From Alopecurus myosuroides (Eukaryota; Streptophyta; Magnoliopsida; Poales; Poaceae), in contig CM054061.1 of the NCBI GenBank assembly GCA_028641055.1, forward strand, positions 54,974,081 to 55,038,080: DNA of 64,000 nucleotides, in the 5' to 3' direction. Both the position numbers and the translations under genes were made by a program. Of the stretch, positions 44,730 through 56,489 are shown in pieces. The notes under the pieces were generated by a model that was given only the letters and a program-made list of their open reading frames with translations, made no database searches and was not told the DNA's origin. Numbering within the stretch: the stretch's first letter is position 1; every line of letters starts with the position of its first letter.

Positions 44730-47700
44730 TGTCACACCCCAGCTTTTGGACCCTTGTACTGTAGTTAAGGGAGACAAAAATGTGGTTCAACAATTTTTTT
44801 TCTTTCAACATGTTTGTATGGTCCAACATGTGTATGTGACAATAGTCGTATATGCAATGCAAGCAACATTTTCTTCTAAAACAAATATCAATTTTTCTCT
44901 GATAGTCACTTGTGTTTCTGTGATGTTTTCATTTGATGCTTTGAATAATTCTTGTCCCAAGTTTTGTATCAAGGTTGATTTCAACCTAACAATATTATTT
45001 GACTTTGTGTGAATCAAGAAAACAAAATGGCAATAGAAAAATTTGGATGTTTTCCTTTGATGTTTCTATTTGGAATTAGCTCTGAAAAACTAGCCAAGTA
45101 TCAATTTCAAGCACTTGTTTTCAATATGTTAGAGTATCCCATTTTATGTTTTCTTGGCATATAATTGTTCTATGATATTTGGACTACAAATCTATAAGCT
45201 TGGTTTAATTTTTGGAGTTTGAAAACAATCAATTCCATGTTTTTTTTGTGGAGAGAAAATAAGATGGAAAACTAGACATGTTGGAAAACAGAGAAAAACA
45301 GAAAGTTGACCTTTTTCCCACTTGTTTTCATATCCTTCCACATTTCCAAAAAAAAATCTGAATATTTATAACATCTTTAACAATTACCAGCTTGAATTTT
45401 CACAGTTGGACTTCATTTGCTATTTTAGTCATGCATGAACTTTTCTCTGATTTTAACAGTTCCAGCACTTTGAAAATATTTCAGTGTCGAGCTCAAACTG
45501 AACTTTCTGAAACTTTTGTGGACAGAAGTTTGAGGGCTGTTTTTGTTTTATATTCAAAAGAATTCGGGGAGGCGATCATGTCCTATCTACTACCCAGTGT
45601 GCCACCTTTGATACCTAGCCCTTGGATACCCTGGAAGTTGACTCGAGAGAGAGAGGAGGGTGAGAAGAGGAGACCGTGGAGAGAGGAGAGACATGAGAGA
45701 GCACAACAGCCACCTACCCGACCATGCGCCACTGTGGCCATGCTGCTTGGTACGCTCCACTCCTCGACACCCCGCTCAAGTTCACGCACGCCCGGGCCAT
45801 CCTCGCCCCGCAGCACGTCGACGTGCACCATCCAGGGCATTGCCCCGAGGCGAACAGGGTGCCCCCGCCTATTTGTTGCACGCCCCTGCCCCTAACCTCG
45901 CCATACCACTCCCCCACCTCTGCCTCCCCACCCCACCAAGCCTCAACCCGCCTCTTACTCTCTACGAGTGAGAGGAGCTCACTCTCGCCTTTGCCCGTGG
46001 AACCTTCCCGGGAAGGTTACCGCCACCTCCGTGCTCCGTTCCCTGCCATTTGAGTTTCTTTAGAAAGCCCTGCTCGAGGAGCACCTCGCTGACATGGGCG
46101 TTTGGCTTGTGGACTTGTAGGTTCTTGGCTCCATCCACGGCCCGAGAAGGACGTCCTCAACAACAACCGTCTTTTTGAGCTTCGCCGTCAAAGCTGCACG
46201 CATCCCCGGCCTGCCTCGACCTCCCTCAAGCCCCGCAACACCTCTCCATCGCCCAGAACCGCCCTTAGGTGAGCCGCCATGAACGCCTAAGTTTTTCTAG
46301 GGTTTCTGCCCATGTATGCATGGACAGAGGCCATGCACACTCACTTACCCCTTCACCTCACGTCCAGGCCAGCCCAGCCCAGTAGCAGCTCGACCATAGC
46401 AGATCTGGCTCACTTATTTTTTTTCTGAGAGTTATGTCATTTCCTGTTTAGGCAGAAACTGACCTGTAGATTTGACCTTCGGAAAATATAAAAAATAGGA
46501 TTTTGGCCAAACAAAAAAGTCAATGTGGTAGCTAAAAAAATTCCTAACCATCTCCAAGTGGTAGATGTACTTTTGCACTTATATTTTTGCAGTCACATTT
46601 ATTTTGGCAGACACTGTCTGTTAAAATATTTTGAGCATAACTTTAAAAATATGAATCCAAATTTGGCAAATCAATTTTTTGTGAGTATCCATTGATGATA
46701 CCTAGCAGTAGAACTTCTCCTTGAATCAAGGAGACTTTCCTATACAAAATGCCATGCATTTTGGTAAATGTCCAACGGGCATTTCTAGGATTTTTTTAGG
46801 GTGTTTAATAATGATTTTTGATGTGGATCCAATTGTATGAGCTTGTGTACAATTAGATATATCTAATGCTATCTTGGAATAATTTTTAGAGCCATAGAAT
46901 AATTTTGGTGTGCATAACTAGTTTTTGCACTTCTATGTCTTTATTAATTCTTGTGTAAATGTTTTGTACTAAATCTTTTGGTGAAAAGTTATGTTTTCTA
47001 GCATGTTTAAATGTGTTAATTTTTTTATTGATGTTTGCATACATAACTAACATGTTAGAAGAAGTTTGGTATATTGTGTGATGCTTAGAATGATTAGGGT
47101 AGGCATAGTTGTTTTCAAGTTTTTCTTGTGTATTCGAAAATTGTGGTGTAGTAACTATAGGTTTAGTAGCTACATTTTCATGATTTATATGTTTTATCGA
47201 GTACCATTTTGGTACTGATATTGTAATGGTTTCACCTCTGTTATCTTGCACCTTCATGTATAGAGAAGCATGAGTAGTGTTGTTTTGTTTAATTGATTTT
47301 CTATGAGTATCACTAGCATGAGTTGTATGTTTGGTGCTTGTTTAGTGTTGGAATAATTTTCTCAAGTGAGACCAGAGGCATTGTGAACCATTAATGTTTT
47401 TGTATAATAGTGGAACACCGACTTGTTCCATTTCATTTTGGTTAGGGATATAATTTCCCTACCATACACACACTTGTCAGTCGCATTTATCACACTAGGC
47501 TTGTTTAGTATTTTCCACCAAGCAAAATGGAGCATTGCTCTACTAATTTTGTTGAAGTGTTTAGTACTATTTTTTGACTCCTAGTAAGTATATATGAGGT
47601 ACCTTTTTGATGTGGTGTTCCCTTGTGAATATCCTATTAAGAAGAGTTTGACTATTGCCTTTGATTAATTTGAGTGTTTGCACTAATAGAAGTAGGTCCT

Positions 47701-48167
47701 AGTGTTGAGAATTATGTGTGGATGGAAATTCCCTTGAGTGGCTTAATTTTAGAAAGTGTTGATTGAGCATGAATTGAGTGCATAGCTACTGGTTTTGTAA
47801 CATATCACTTTGATGCTTGTACTTTGGCTGTTAGAAAAGCATGGTTAACTAGTCTTGATTGATTCTTGTTGAGTAGTTGTTTTCATAGAACTAGTTTAGG
47901 TATAATTATTTACTAGAATGTTTAAAGTGTATACTTATGTTATTTGAGTGATTTATAAGCATGTGTTTCTTTTTAGGAAAAATGCATTCTTGTAGAGTTG
48001 ACTTCTTCTCTATTAATGTCTTAGTGGCACCCCTAGAAATTATGAGTTGCTCTATTATTATTGCCTTCCTATTTTATGGGAGTATGTTTAGCCTAACATG
48101 TTTAACATGTTTCCACTCCTGTTATTATGGAAATGACTATTTTAGTTGCTAGTTGGTATTGGTTGTA

Positions 48168-48326
48168 ATGATGGTAGTGGGTCACCATTAGGGTACCCTG
48201 TACCCTATCTAGTTCAACAAAATGAACTAAGTTTTCTAAAATGATGTTGTCATCATAAAATTAGTTCATTTTTTGAACTAGAGAAAATAGAGGGTACCCT
48301 AATGGTACCCAAAGTTCCATCACTAA
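48168..48326. mobile_element. Fold-back MITE (about 159 bp)
   Basis: Nearly the whole element is one inverted repeat. Outer arms carry CACCATTAGGGTACCCT and AGGGTACCCTAATGGTACC, the middle has TAGTTCA-n-AAAATGAACTA facing TTAGTTCATTTTTTGAACTA, and the centre is ATGATG-TTGT-CATCAT at 48241-48256. The flanks suggest a TA or TAA target duplication. It has no coding capacity, and the related large LTR lacks it at the matching place. The superfamily is uncertain. Confidence 0.85.
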
Positions 48327-48683
48327 TTGGTTGTGGAATACATTATTTCTTAGGCATGCTTGTGTAGTAATCTTTCATACTAGTATGCTACTAGTAAACC
48401 CCTCTATTATCCTATTTCTAGCTATAGTTATCTCATGTGATTCTTGTGATCTAGAGTATGTCTTATGACTTGCTACAAATGGTTGAGCCACTAGTTTGTT
48501 TAGTTACATTTGTGATTAAGTGTTTCTTTAGTCTTTGCGTGGATATGAGCATAGTCAGTAACTACCTTGTTCATCTGGGGTTTGGTTTGCTATTTGAAAT
48601 AGTCTGAGTAATTGCTTAGTGTGAGTGTTGTACCAGTGCTATTGTTGTGACTTGTCTTATTTGGTTATCTATTCAATGTGTTA

Positions 48684-48688
48684 GTGGT
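48684..48688. repeat. Target duplication GTGGT, left copy
   Basis: Matches GTGGT at 51200-51204 exactly. Confidence 0.88.
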
Positions 48689-51199
48689 TGAGGTGACCCA
48701 GCACACCACTGCATGTGTAGTGCGCAAGTCGATGACACAATACTCACAGAAGGACTTACCTGTGAATATTACATCCCTCAGAGTAGTACAACAAAAACAC
48801 AGCGGGTCCAGGCAAAACTATAGGATACAAATTCTTTTAGAAAAATAATTTGGTAACATTACTTGGTATTGTTTCTGTGTATTGAAATGAAAATCACTTA
48901 ATAGAGAACTGTATTCCATGACATACCAAATGATTTTAATGGTTGAAGGGACTTGTTTTTATTTTATAACTTTGTTATTCTCCTAACTGAAACTCTTAGC
49001 AAGCTTGGTTGACATTTACTAAGTGTGTGTGAAATAAAGAGTTGTTGTTTTTTTAGTACTTGATCAAATGGAAAACTTGAGTGGCTTTGAAATCTTATTT
49101 GTTTGTTTTCCACCAGGTTCCAAGTATGAATATTATCCCATGCTTGTTTTTTTAGAAACAAGTGATCATTTGTATGTTTATGTGTAGATGAATTTTTGTT
49201 ATCATATGTTAGTCTTATCTATGAAGAGGATTTGGAAAACAAGGTATTAAACTTGTTTTCATCTATCTCCACATATGAAGACATGTGGATACAATACCTT
49301 GTTGTTATTTCTTACTGGATACTTGTTTCCATTTAATAGATTTACTATTTGTTCCTCATCTCTGTTGAGCTTGACAAGGCATAGAGGTTATGGATTCTCT
49401 AATAATACCTAATGATTCACTGGATAATTTCTTATGATGCCTTACTGAAGCAGTGTTGCTTCCTGTGGTATTTTGTTTGCTTGATGTTCTTCTCTCTAGT
49501 TGCCACTAGTCTTCTGTTATCACCTTTGTCCATTGCAGGTAGATTCCTCTCTTGGTTTCCAACCTCATCTGTCTCACCATTTTGGTGAAAACATCCAATT
49601 ACTCCAAGCAAGGATTTTACTTAGATGATTGTAAAAAATGTGAGTTTATTTTATGACATCAAGTTTCCATGTGCATATAAGAAGAATTTGTTAACAAGGT
49701 AGCTAGTCTTGCCTCCAAATTACTACTCATATACAATAGGCTGAGATGTGCCAGGTTATTCAACCTTCTGTTTCTTGTGTAAGACACTCAAGTGTTTGAG
49801 TATACAAAAGTGGTCTATTAACAAGGTCTAGAAACTTGTTACCAAACTACTTCTACATAACACTAACATTGGAGTATCACACTGTTTCAAGAGTGTTAAT
49901 AAGATCAGATCAATATATAAGAGTTTCCAGGTACTCTTATGATGGATTGGAATAACACTTCTAGAACCTTCTAAATAATCTTCTTGAAGATCTTCATGTG
50001 GTAACTCCTCATGTCTTGTGGTTTCTTTTCTTGCAGAATGATTCAGAGAGGATTAGAGAATAACAAGATGGAATGATCTAGACAAAATAATGAGATCTAG
50101 ATTAAGAGTTAGCTCACGCTTTTATTATCCTTCCATATACTTCTTATTTTATTTTCCAAAAGGTAGATACTTGTTTCATACATGATTGGTTCTACTTAGC
50201 TATCAATCCAATTCCTCTAATAGAGGTTATAACTTGTTGTTACTCTATACTTGTATCCAGAGATACTTGATTTGTTGAATATTGATGTGGATGGAAATAT
50301 AGAGTGTTTATGGAAGGATGACTTAAGATAGTAAGTTGATCAAATGGTTCATTGATATGTTGAGGTTTCATATGCTCACTTACATAAGATGATTGAAACA
50401 ATGAGCATGAGAAAGTGATTGAACTTAATGACTTTGATCATGGTTGTTACTTGGTTACTCAGAGTGCCATGTTGTGATTTTATATCCTTGATTTGTATTC
50501 ATGATGCAGGCATAGAGGTTTGGTAAGACCATAGGTAATGATCAAGGTTTAACAGTAGTTTAAGAAGATTTATTTCTTATTTAATATACTTCTTTTACGA
50601 ATATGTTAATACAATTATTATGTCATTTCCCACTCATGGTTTTTAGTTAACACTAGTGTGTATATGTTGTGTTCTATTGAAACTTCTTTATTTACTTGTG
50701 ATGGTTCACCTTGTAGTTGTGAGATGATTTATAAAGATGTTGTGGAAATGAATTGATAACTTGGGGAGTTATTGTTTGAGAGGACATAACACCTCTATTA
50801 ATGAGATGGTTCAATGGTGTATTACTCGTTTGTGGAAGTATGATTATCCCTTATGTGATTTGGATACCCACCCCTCTTTGGTTGTAGTTACCTAGTGAAT
50901 TATCCCAAGTCACTTATAGACTTGAGGTTAGACTTGTTGAGAGTTAGTGTTGGTCATAACCAACTATGGTTTGCCTTATCAGATGATTTGGTTTGTAAAG
51001 ATTCTATGTTATAAATATCACTCCAAATGTACTCTTGACTAGATGAACTAGACCTATTTCATCATGTCAAGTGAAACATTGGTCACTTTGATTCGTTTAA
51101 ACTTTCACGCCAAAATTTCCCGTACTTTTAGATGCATGCTTTGCAAATGCACATATTAAATTTAGATCCTTATAACTTCCCAAACACTGGGATGTTACA
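48689..51199 (-). mobile_element. 2.5-kb solo LTR nested in the large solo LTR
   Basis: Plus-strand edges are TGAGGTGACCCAGC and CACTGGGATGTTACA, with perfect GTGGT duplications. On the minus strand it starts TGTAACATCCCAG, the same type of terminus as the LTR ending at 3167, so minus orientation and a chromovirus-like family are likely. It has no ORF of note or primer-binding site. Confidence 0.85.
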
Positions 51200-51204
51200 G
51201 TGGT
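51200..51204. repeat. Target duplication GTGGT, right copy
   Basis: Second copy of 48684-48688; the large LTR sequence resumes after it. Confidence 0.88.
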
Positions 51205-52856
51205 AAACTTATTTAGTGATGCTTGCTAGTGTTGTTGTAATATCCACAAGCATGGGTATTGCTTTGGATATTTGTTATTTCCTTAAGTAGTCTCACCCTT
51301 GTGACCAGAGGCTATTTTCAGCTTCTTAAATGTCTTGTTATGAGAGTGGTACACCCACTCAACCCATGATATTTAGGATGTGGGATATGGTTTTCAAACC
51401 ATAAGTATTCTAGTAATAGCATTTATACCATGTGTGTTTGTGTGGTAGTTTCCTCGATAACTTTTGAATGATTGCATTAGTATAAGTTTGCTTGTTGTAT
51501 GTGTTGATTTGTATTATTGGTTGCCTTCATTTGGTTCTGAGTGTGTGTCTTTTATTCTTTTTATGACGTTACAAAACGAAGAAGGGGAAGAAGGAGTTGT
51601 AGATTTGTGTGTCAAGTTCAAGCTACTTCAAAGCCAGGGACACAAGAAGTTTCAAGGCAAACCATCCTAATGCTTGCTGCTACACTTATCATTATCTATC
51701 GTGCATGTTTTTACTTCTGAAGTTTTACAAAATCTTTGATTAACAAAACTATTTTTGTTGTGTATATTGCTACCATTAATACTATATAAGTAATATGATG
51801 CCAGTAGTTAAAACTTGGTGTTACCAAGCCCATAGCCACTATATGGTATTCTTACCACAAAAAATAAAATAACATGAAGTCCCTAAGTGGATACCCTAAA
51901 AATATGACTTTTGCGAAACAAAGGCTTTATGGAAAACCAGGTGGAAAGGCAGAGACTAATCCACGGGAGAATTGTGAAGTGATCATTTTTGGAAAAAGGT
52001 GTTTTCAAAAATGGCACATAACCTAGTCTTCACCGGACAACCCTTAATGTACTGTCACTCTACCCCAACATGGGAAAGGGGCTTGGGTGGAAACTTGTTC
52101 TTGTTAGTGTGTGCTCTATCTCAAATTGCTATAAGCGATGTGATCCCTCGAACCGAAATGTCGCCAAGTTATGAAACACGAGGCATGCAAAGTGTGGGAT
52201 TAATTTTCCCTTCGGCCGCAGCAGTTGGGTCTCCTGTCATGGCGGTGTGCGACACGATGCCGGGGAGAATAAACTCAATTGAAGAGATAGTCATTTGCTA
52301 GATTAAACATAGTGGAAGGTTAGGACCAGTTATCTGATGTTCGCATATTGTCGAGACAATTTGTCGTTGTTCACGGCGGATGTTCTGGATCTTGTGGATT
52401 GTGTACACCTCTGCAGAGTTAAACTATTCGGAATAGTCGCGTCCTCGGATATGGACAGTTGAATGTCCATGTATCTAGTATTGTGTCAATATTTTAAAAG
52501 GAGATGTTTTTGAAAAAGGATTTGTACCTATGAGGTACTAAAAATAGGAATCTTGTACCTATGAGGTACGGATGAAGAAAAGCAGGAAGTTGTTCTACAA
52601 GAAGTTTTGCAAAGAAAAAAACTTTCTTTTCTAAAACAAAGTTTTACAAAACCTCTTGGATATGCAATATATGCAAGAGAAAGAAAACTATACTATTTTG
52701 TTTTCAAATATCTTCTTCAACAAAGATATAGAGATGTCAAAATCAACCATGATGTATCTTTCATCCATCATGGGTAGTGAACCCTATGTATAGCCTACCC
52801 TCTCCACTATATAAGCATACTTGAATTCTATAAGATTCATGAAGGATGTCTTGCAG

Positions 52857-52976
52857 AGTACATTCAAATGTACTCATATTGGTTTCGTTCCTGGTATCTA
52901 CTTGCCGGACTTCGAGGAGCAGCCTCAGGAGGAGTTCTACACGGAGCGGTACTGCACTGATGGCCCTGCGAACTAG
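52857..52976 (+). other. Conserved 39-codon frame in the large solo LTR
   Basis: The frame reads STFKCTHIGFVPGIYLPDFE, then EQPQEEFYTERYCTDGPAN and stop. It has the same length and the same stop as 25832-25951 despite many nucleotide differences. A CTTGCAG immediately before it could be a splice acceptor. Confidence 0.5.
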
Positions 52977-53499
52977 GATCGTCTCCCGGTCAACAGCCTG
53001 TAGGTTAAGGCGTGACTTGGGCTCTACCGTGTTGTGTGTTGTTGACTTCCGCTGTGTGTGTTAAGTTGCTTGCCCTGCGTGGCAGTTGTGTTAATTTTGG
53101 TCATCTGACCATTCTTATTTGTGAGACCTTTCTGTAATCGTGTAATGGATGATGTTTATGTATGCCAACTGGATATGTTGTTCACTACTGGTGTGATCTG
53201 GGATCGTGAATGTATGCATATCGGGGGTCCTTGGACTGTTGTTTGGGGGCCTTACAACCCATCTAATTAAATTAGAGCACCTTCTAATTAGGTTTTTGAG
53301 GTGTCCTCTCCCGATTAGTCCTAGATCTTATTCTAGTTTTCTCTCATGTGTTTGAGAACTTTTAGATTCATAAATAGCTCTAATCACAGTTTATTAGAAC
53401 TACCAATTAGAAACGCCGGAAGACTGTCTCTCTTTGTCGGTGCTGAGTCCTGGACGGTGGAGCGCTGACGGGTTTACACGAGCGTACGCGTGCACACCA

Positions 53500-53733
53500 T
53501 AAGAGGGATTACACGTGTTATCCTTGACGAGGGAAGACTTAGCGACATCATTGCAACTAGGCCTTGTTGCGAGGATCTAATATTGTTCATATCTCTTCTA
53601 TGACTACATCAAATCCGCTGCACGGTAAGTCGTGATCCTGATGCTCGCATGTATGGGAATGTCTTGTTATCTACATAGTGATCTTGGCGGACTACGTAGG
53701 GAATTTTTTAAATTTTGCTACATAGACCAGCAC
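53500..53733 (+). repeat. Copia LTR 3' end fragment, copy 2
   Basis: Partner of 43451-43683, in the same orientation. It shares AAGAGGGA-TACACGTGT, TTGACGAG, TCTTCTATGACTACATC and ATAGACCAGCA. Confidence 0.85.
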
Positions 53734-53940
53734 ACAATCATGGCACTAGAGAAGTCTTGGTTCCATGTTGCGGGATTAGGCACCTCCTCTCCGTTATCTT
53801 CTTCATCCGACCCATCGAAATCATTGGCATGACCATTATCACCATTTGTATATTCATCTTCCATTTGTTTCTGCATGTGCCCGTCTACCTCGTTAGCATA
53901 TGCCTTGCCACTATCATAACCATTGTCATCTCCTATTACT
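53734..53940 (-). pseudogene. Possible Mutator-like transposase N-terminal fragment
   Basis: The minus frame reads NGDNGHANDFDGSDEEDNGE then EVPNPATWNQDFSSAMIV. Acidic, Asp/Glu-rich sequence followed by PNPATWNQDF resembles the N-terminal region that precedes the DNA-binding part of some grass MULE transposases. It is short, starts exactly where the Copia LTR fragment ends, and stops where Copia-C gag becomes recognisable. The call rests on recall of family style and is weak. Confidence 0.3.
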
Positions 53941-55815
53941 GTCCCAAGGAAGGATCCGAGACTTCTAAGCCTCAAGATAGTGATCATGCAAACCCCTTTG
54001 GCTATGCTTATAACAGTGCTCCTAATTTTCAACATACACATGTTAATCATCTTGGTGCACCTCCAATGGTAGATAGGAACTGGTTTACTAATTGGAAAGA
54101 TTCCATGAAGTCTTACATGGGTAGCTCTTCAATGCAAATATGGAGGATCGTTGAGAATGGGTATGAGCCAAAGGACCCCAAGAACTTAAGCTCAAGTGAT
54201 ATCATATATGAGCAACTCAATGCTCATGACATTCACATGTTGGAGAAAGTAATGGAGAAATAAGGATTCGAGCGGTCTCTCAAGTGCAAAGATATCTTGG
54301 GATTTCATAGTTGATATGTATGATGACAACATCAACATACAACGCTCCAAGAAGTCAATCATCCAAAAACAAGTTGAAAACTTTCATATGAAGGATGAAA
54401 AGAATATCGAAGACATGTTTAGAAGACTCAAGGCTCTCGTAAATGACATGAGAGATTGTGGATTCAAGGATTGTAATGAGGATTGGGTCAAGGAGAAATT
54501 TCTACTCACCTTGAGTCCATACAATGAGCACATGGCGATGAGTGTGCAATAAAGGGCCGATTACTTGGAGCTATCCCCAAATGATGTTTTGGGTCTCTTC
54601 ATCACTCTAAAGGTCATGAAACAATCCTCCGATGATGTCATGGCCCGTGTGAATGGAATAAAGAGAACCTCTCTCGCTTTGACGGCCACCCCCATGAAGA
54701 TGACTCAAGTGATGATGGTGGTTCGTCACATAGTGTCTCCGAGAGAGAGAGAGAGATGAGGACACCACATGAAGAATGTTTGGCCCTTTCTCAACACAAG
54801 TGGTGGAATAAAGGAGATTTTAGATCAAATGCCACCAAGAACAAGGGGAAGGAAGTCTCAAGCAGGAAGAAGTCAAGGACTTGCTTCAATTGTGGGGATA
54901 GTGAGCACTTTGTTGCCGAGTGTCCTTTCAAGAGTAGGATTGAAGATGCTGGAAGACTTATAAAGAAATCCACCTTCATTCCCAAGTCCAAGAACTTCAT
55001 CAAGAGAGGCCCTCCCAGGGCATTTATTGCAAAGGAAGTTGAATACACATCTGGTGGTGAAGAGAGTGATGGTGATGGTGAGAAAGTGGGCATGGCGGCC
55101 GTGGAAAAGGGCGTCATTCCTTCAAACTTAAGCCATCTCTTCTCCAACCTAAATGACAAAAAGGGCCCCTCAACTCACAAGTGCTTCATGGCCAAGGGTA
55201 TATCCCCAAAGGTGACTCCTACACTCAAACTTTCAAACTCTTCTACTCCTTCTCTATTGAATTATGTTGAGGAAAACCGCGTGAAAAACTTTGTGGAGAA
55301 ACTAAATCTATCTTTTACTCTCTCATGGATAAATTAAGCGAGGAACATGGCCTCATTGATGAACATGAGGAGAGAATCATATTACTTTACAAGTTTGCTT
55401 GTGATGATGCTAGTAAAATTGAGAAGCTTGAGAAATCTCTAGATGAATCACATTGTTTTAGAAAAAGCATTGAAGATACCTTTGGAATTGACATAGCTAA
55501 ACTAAAATTTGATCGTGAGCATGCTTTTGCTAAGGTAACGGAATTCAAGGACTTAAATGATGCAACTAACAAGGGTTACAATGAGCTCATTAAGGGTTTT
55601 TATAAGCTTAAAAGTGATCATCAAACACTCTAAAATGATCTCAAAACTTTGAAAGGGCTAAAAGATGTGAATGCAAATTCTTGTGATACTAACCCTTTAT
55701 GTGTCAAGGCAACTCTCATTGAGGAGAACAATAGGTTAAAGGCCCAACTCAACAAATGTCTTGCCACTTGCATCCAAGGGAAAAAGAACCTTAACGATCT
55801 TTTGAATAGTTAAAA
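53941..55815 (+). pseudogene. gag: Copia-C gag, degenerate
   Basis: Particle protein of a SIRE/Maximus-like Copia. The N-terminal block ends HVNHLGAPPMVDRNWFTNW, followed by WRIVENGYEPKDPKNLSS. A stop at 54261 is followed by the capsid core with IQRSKKSIIQKQVENFHMKD and MFRRLKALVNDMRDCGF to 54552. A zinc knuckle CFNCGDSEHFVAEC (CX2CX4HX4C, intact) lies near 54883, followed by an acidic region. At 55325-55815 a long charged coiled-coil segment follows (EERIILLYKFACDDASKIEK and more), typical of the extended gag of this lineage. At least three frame changes and several stops make it non-functional. Confidence 0.85.
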
Positions 55816-55861
55816 GAGAGTTATTGGTAAGGAAGGCCTTGGGTTCGGTTCCACATCCAAG

Positions 55862-56460
55862 GTGACCTACAAGAACAACTCAACTCCCTCCACTAATTTT
55901 ATTGTTTTTGTGAAGGAGGGGGAGTTTGCTAATGATGAGGATGAGTTTGATATGATTGCTAAAAGTATTGTCCCTGGGGATACTACTACTCACAACAACT
56001 TTGCGGGAAAATACAACCCATCTTATGTGCTTCTTAAATCTAGTGATGGTCATGTATATGAAAAATATGTTGGCACTTCATATGGTGATGATTACAAGTA
56101 TGCTATTTGGGTCCCAAAGACCCTTGTGACTAACAAGAAAGGACCCATCCAAAAATGGGTACCTAATACAAGAAGTTGATTCATTGTAGGTATGTGCTTT
56201 CGGAGGAACATCATGGATGATTGATAGTGGTTGTTCCGCACATATGACCGGAAGCAAGGAAGTGTTAGAAGACTTAAAGCACCAACTAATCAAGTTTGCA
56301 CAAGTAACTATTTGTGATGGTTCACAACTTAAGGTATTGGGACATGGCAAGGTGGTCATTTCTCCGGATGCATCCATTGAGAAAGTCCTCCTTGTTGAGT
56401 CCCTTGGCTATAATCTCCTTTTTGTCTTACAACTTTGTGAATGAAATTTTACATGTGTAT
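55862..56460 (+). pseudogene. Copia-C protease region
   Basis: After a spacer peptide (55862-56179, ending KKGPIQKWVPNTRS) the frame shifts. The aspartic protease appears as WMIDSGCSAHMTG at about 56214, with catalytic Asp in D-S-G, then VTICDGSQLKVLGHGKVVI and VLLVESLGYNLLFV. The active-site triplet is intact, but the frame runs out near 56444. This retropepsin would release gag and pol products inside the particle. Confidence 0.85.
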
Positions 56461-56489
56461 TTGGGTGTAATCACATTCTTGTCCTTCAC

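Larger units (their letters stand above)
44730..53256 (+). mobile_element. Large solo LTR related to the 6.1-kb LTRs, with nested inserts
   Basis: The edges TGTCACACCCCAGCTTTTGG and GGGGGCCTTACA match those of the 6.1-kb LTRs. Internal landmarks recur in the same order: the GC-rich leader at about 45.6-46.3 kb, GAGACCAGAGGCATTGTGAAC, TATGAGAGTGGTACACCCACT, CTACCCCAACATGGG, CGCGTCCTCGGATATGGACA and GTAGGTTAAGGCGTGACTT. Subtracting the 2.5-kb nested LTR leaves about 6.0 kb. No internal domain is attached. Overlapping short ORFs at 45.4-46.1 kb on both strands are composition artefacts of the GC-rich leader. Confidence 0.85.
44565..53733 (+). mobile_element. Copia LTR, split by the large solo LTR
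   Basis: The left piece 44565-44729 has TATA box CTCACTATATAAAGC near 44626-44640. The right piece 53262-53733 carries the downstream half and ends CATAGACCAGCA. The pieces join at the GCCCA/ACCCA duplication around 44730-53256 and read like the U3, R and U5 of a Copia LTR. No Met-tRNA primer site follows, so it may be a solo or truncated LTR rather than the 5' LTR of Copia-C. The left edge is uncertain. Confidence 0.6.

Noticed and set aside
45392..46053. Several overlapping ORFs of 67-167 codons on both strands in a GC-rich stretch
   Set aside because: They lie in the leader-like island of a solo LTR, overlap in many frames, are rich in Pro/Arg/Ser as expected from composition, and match no domain I know.
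53742..53755. TGGCACTAGAG as a decayed Met-tRNA primer site for Copia-C
   Set aside because: It differs from TGGTATCAGAG by three transitions and is displaced from the LTR end by about 10 bp. The surrounding sequence reads better as an unrelated minus-strand frame.
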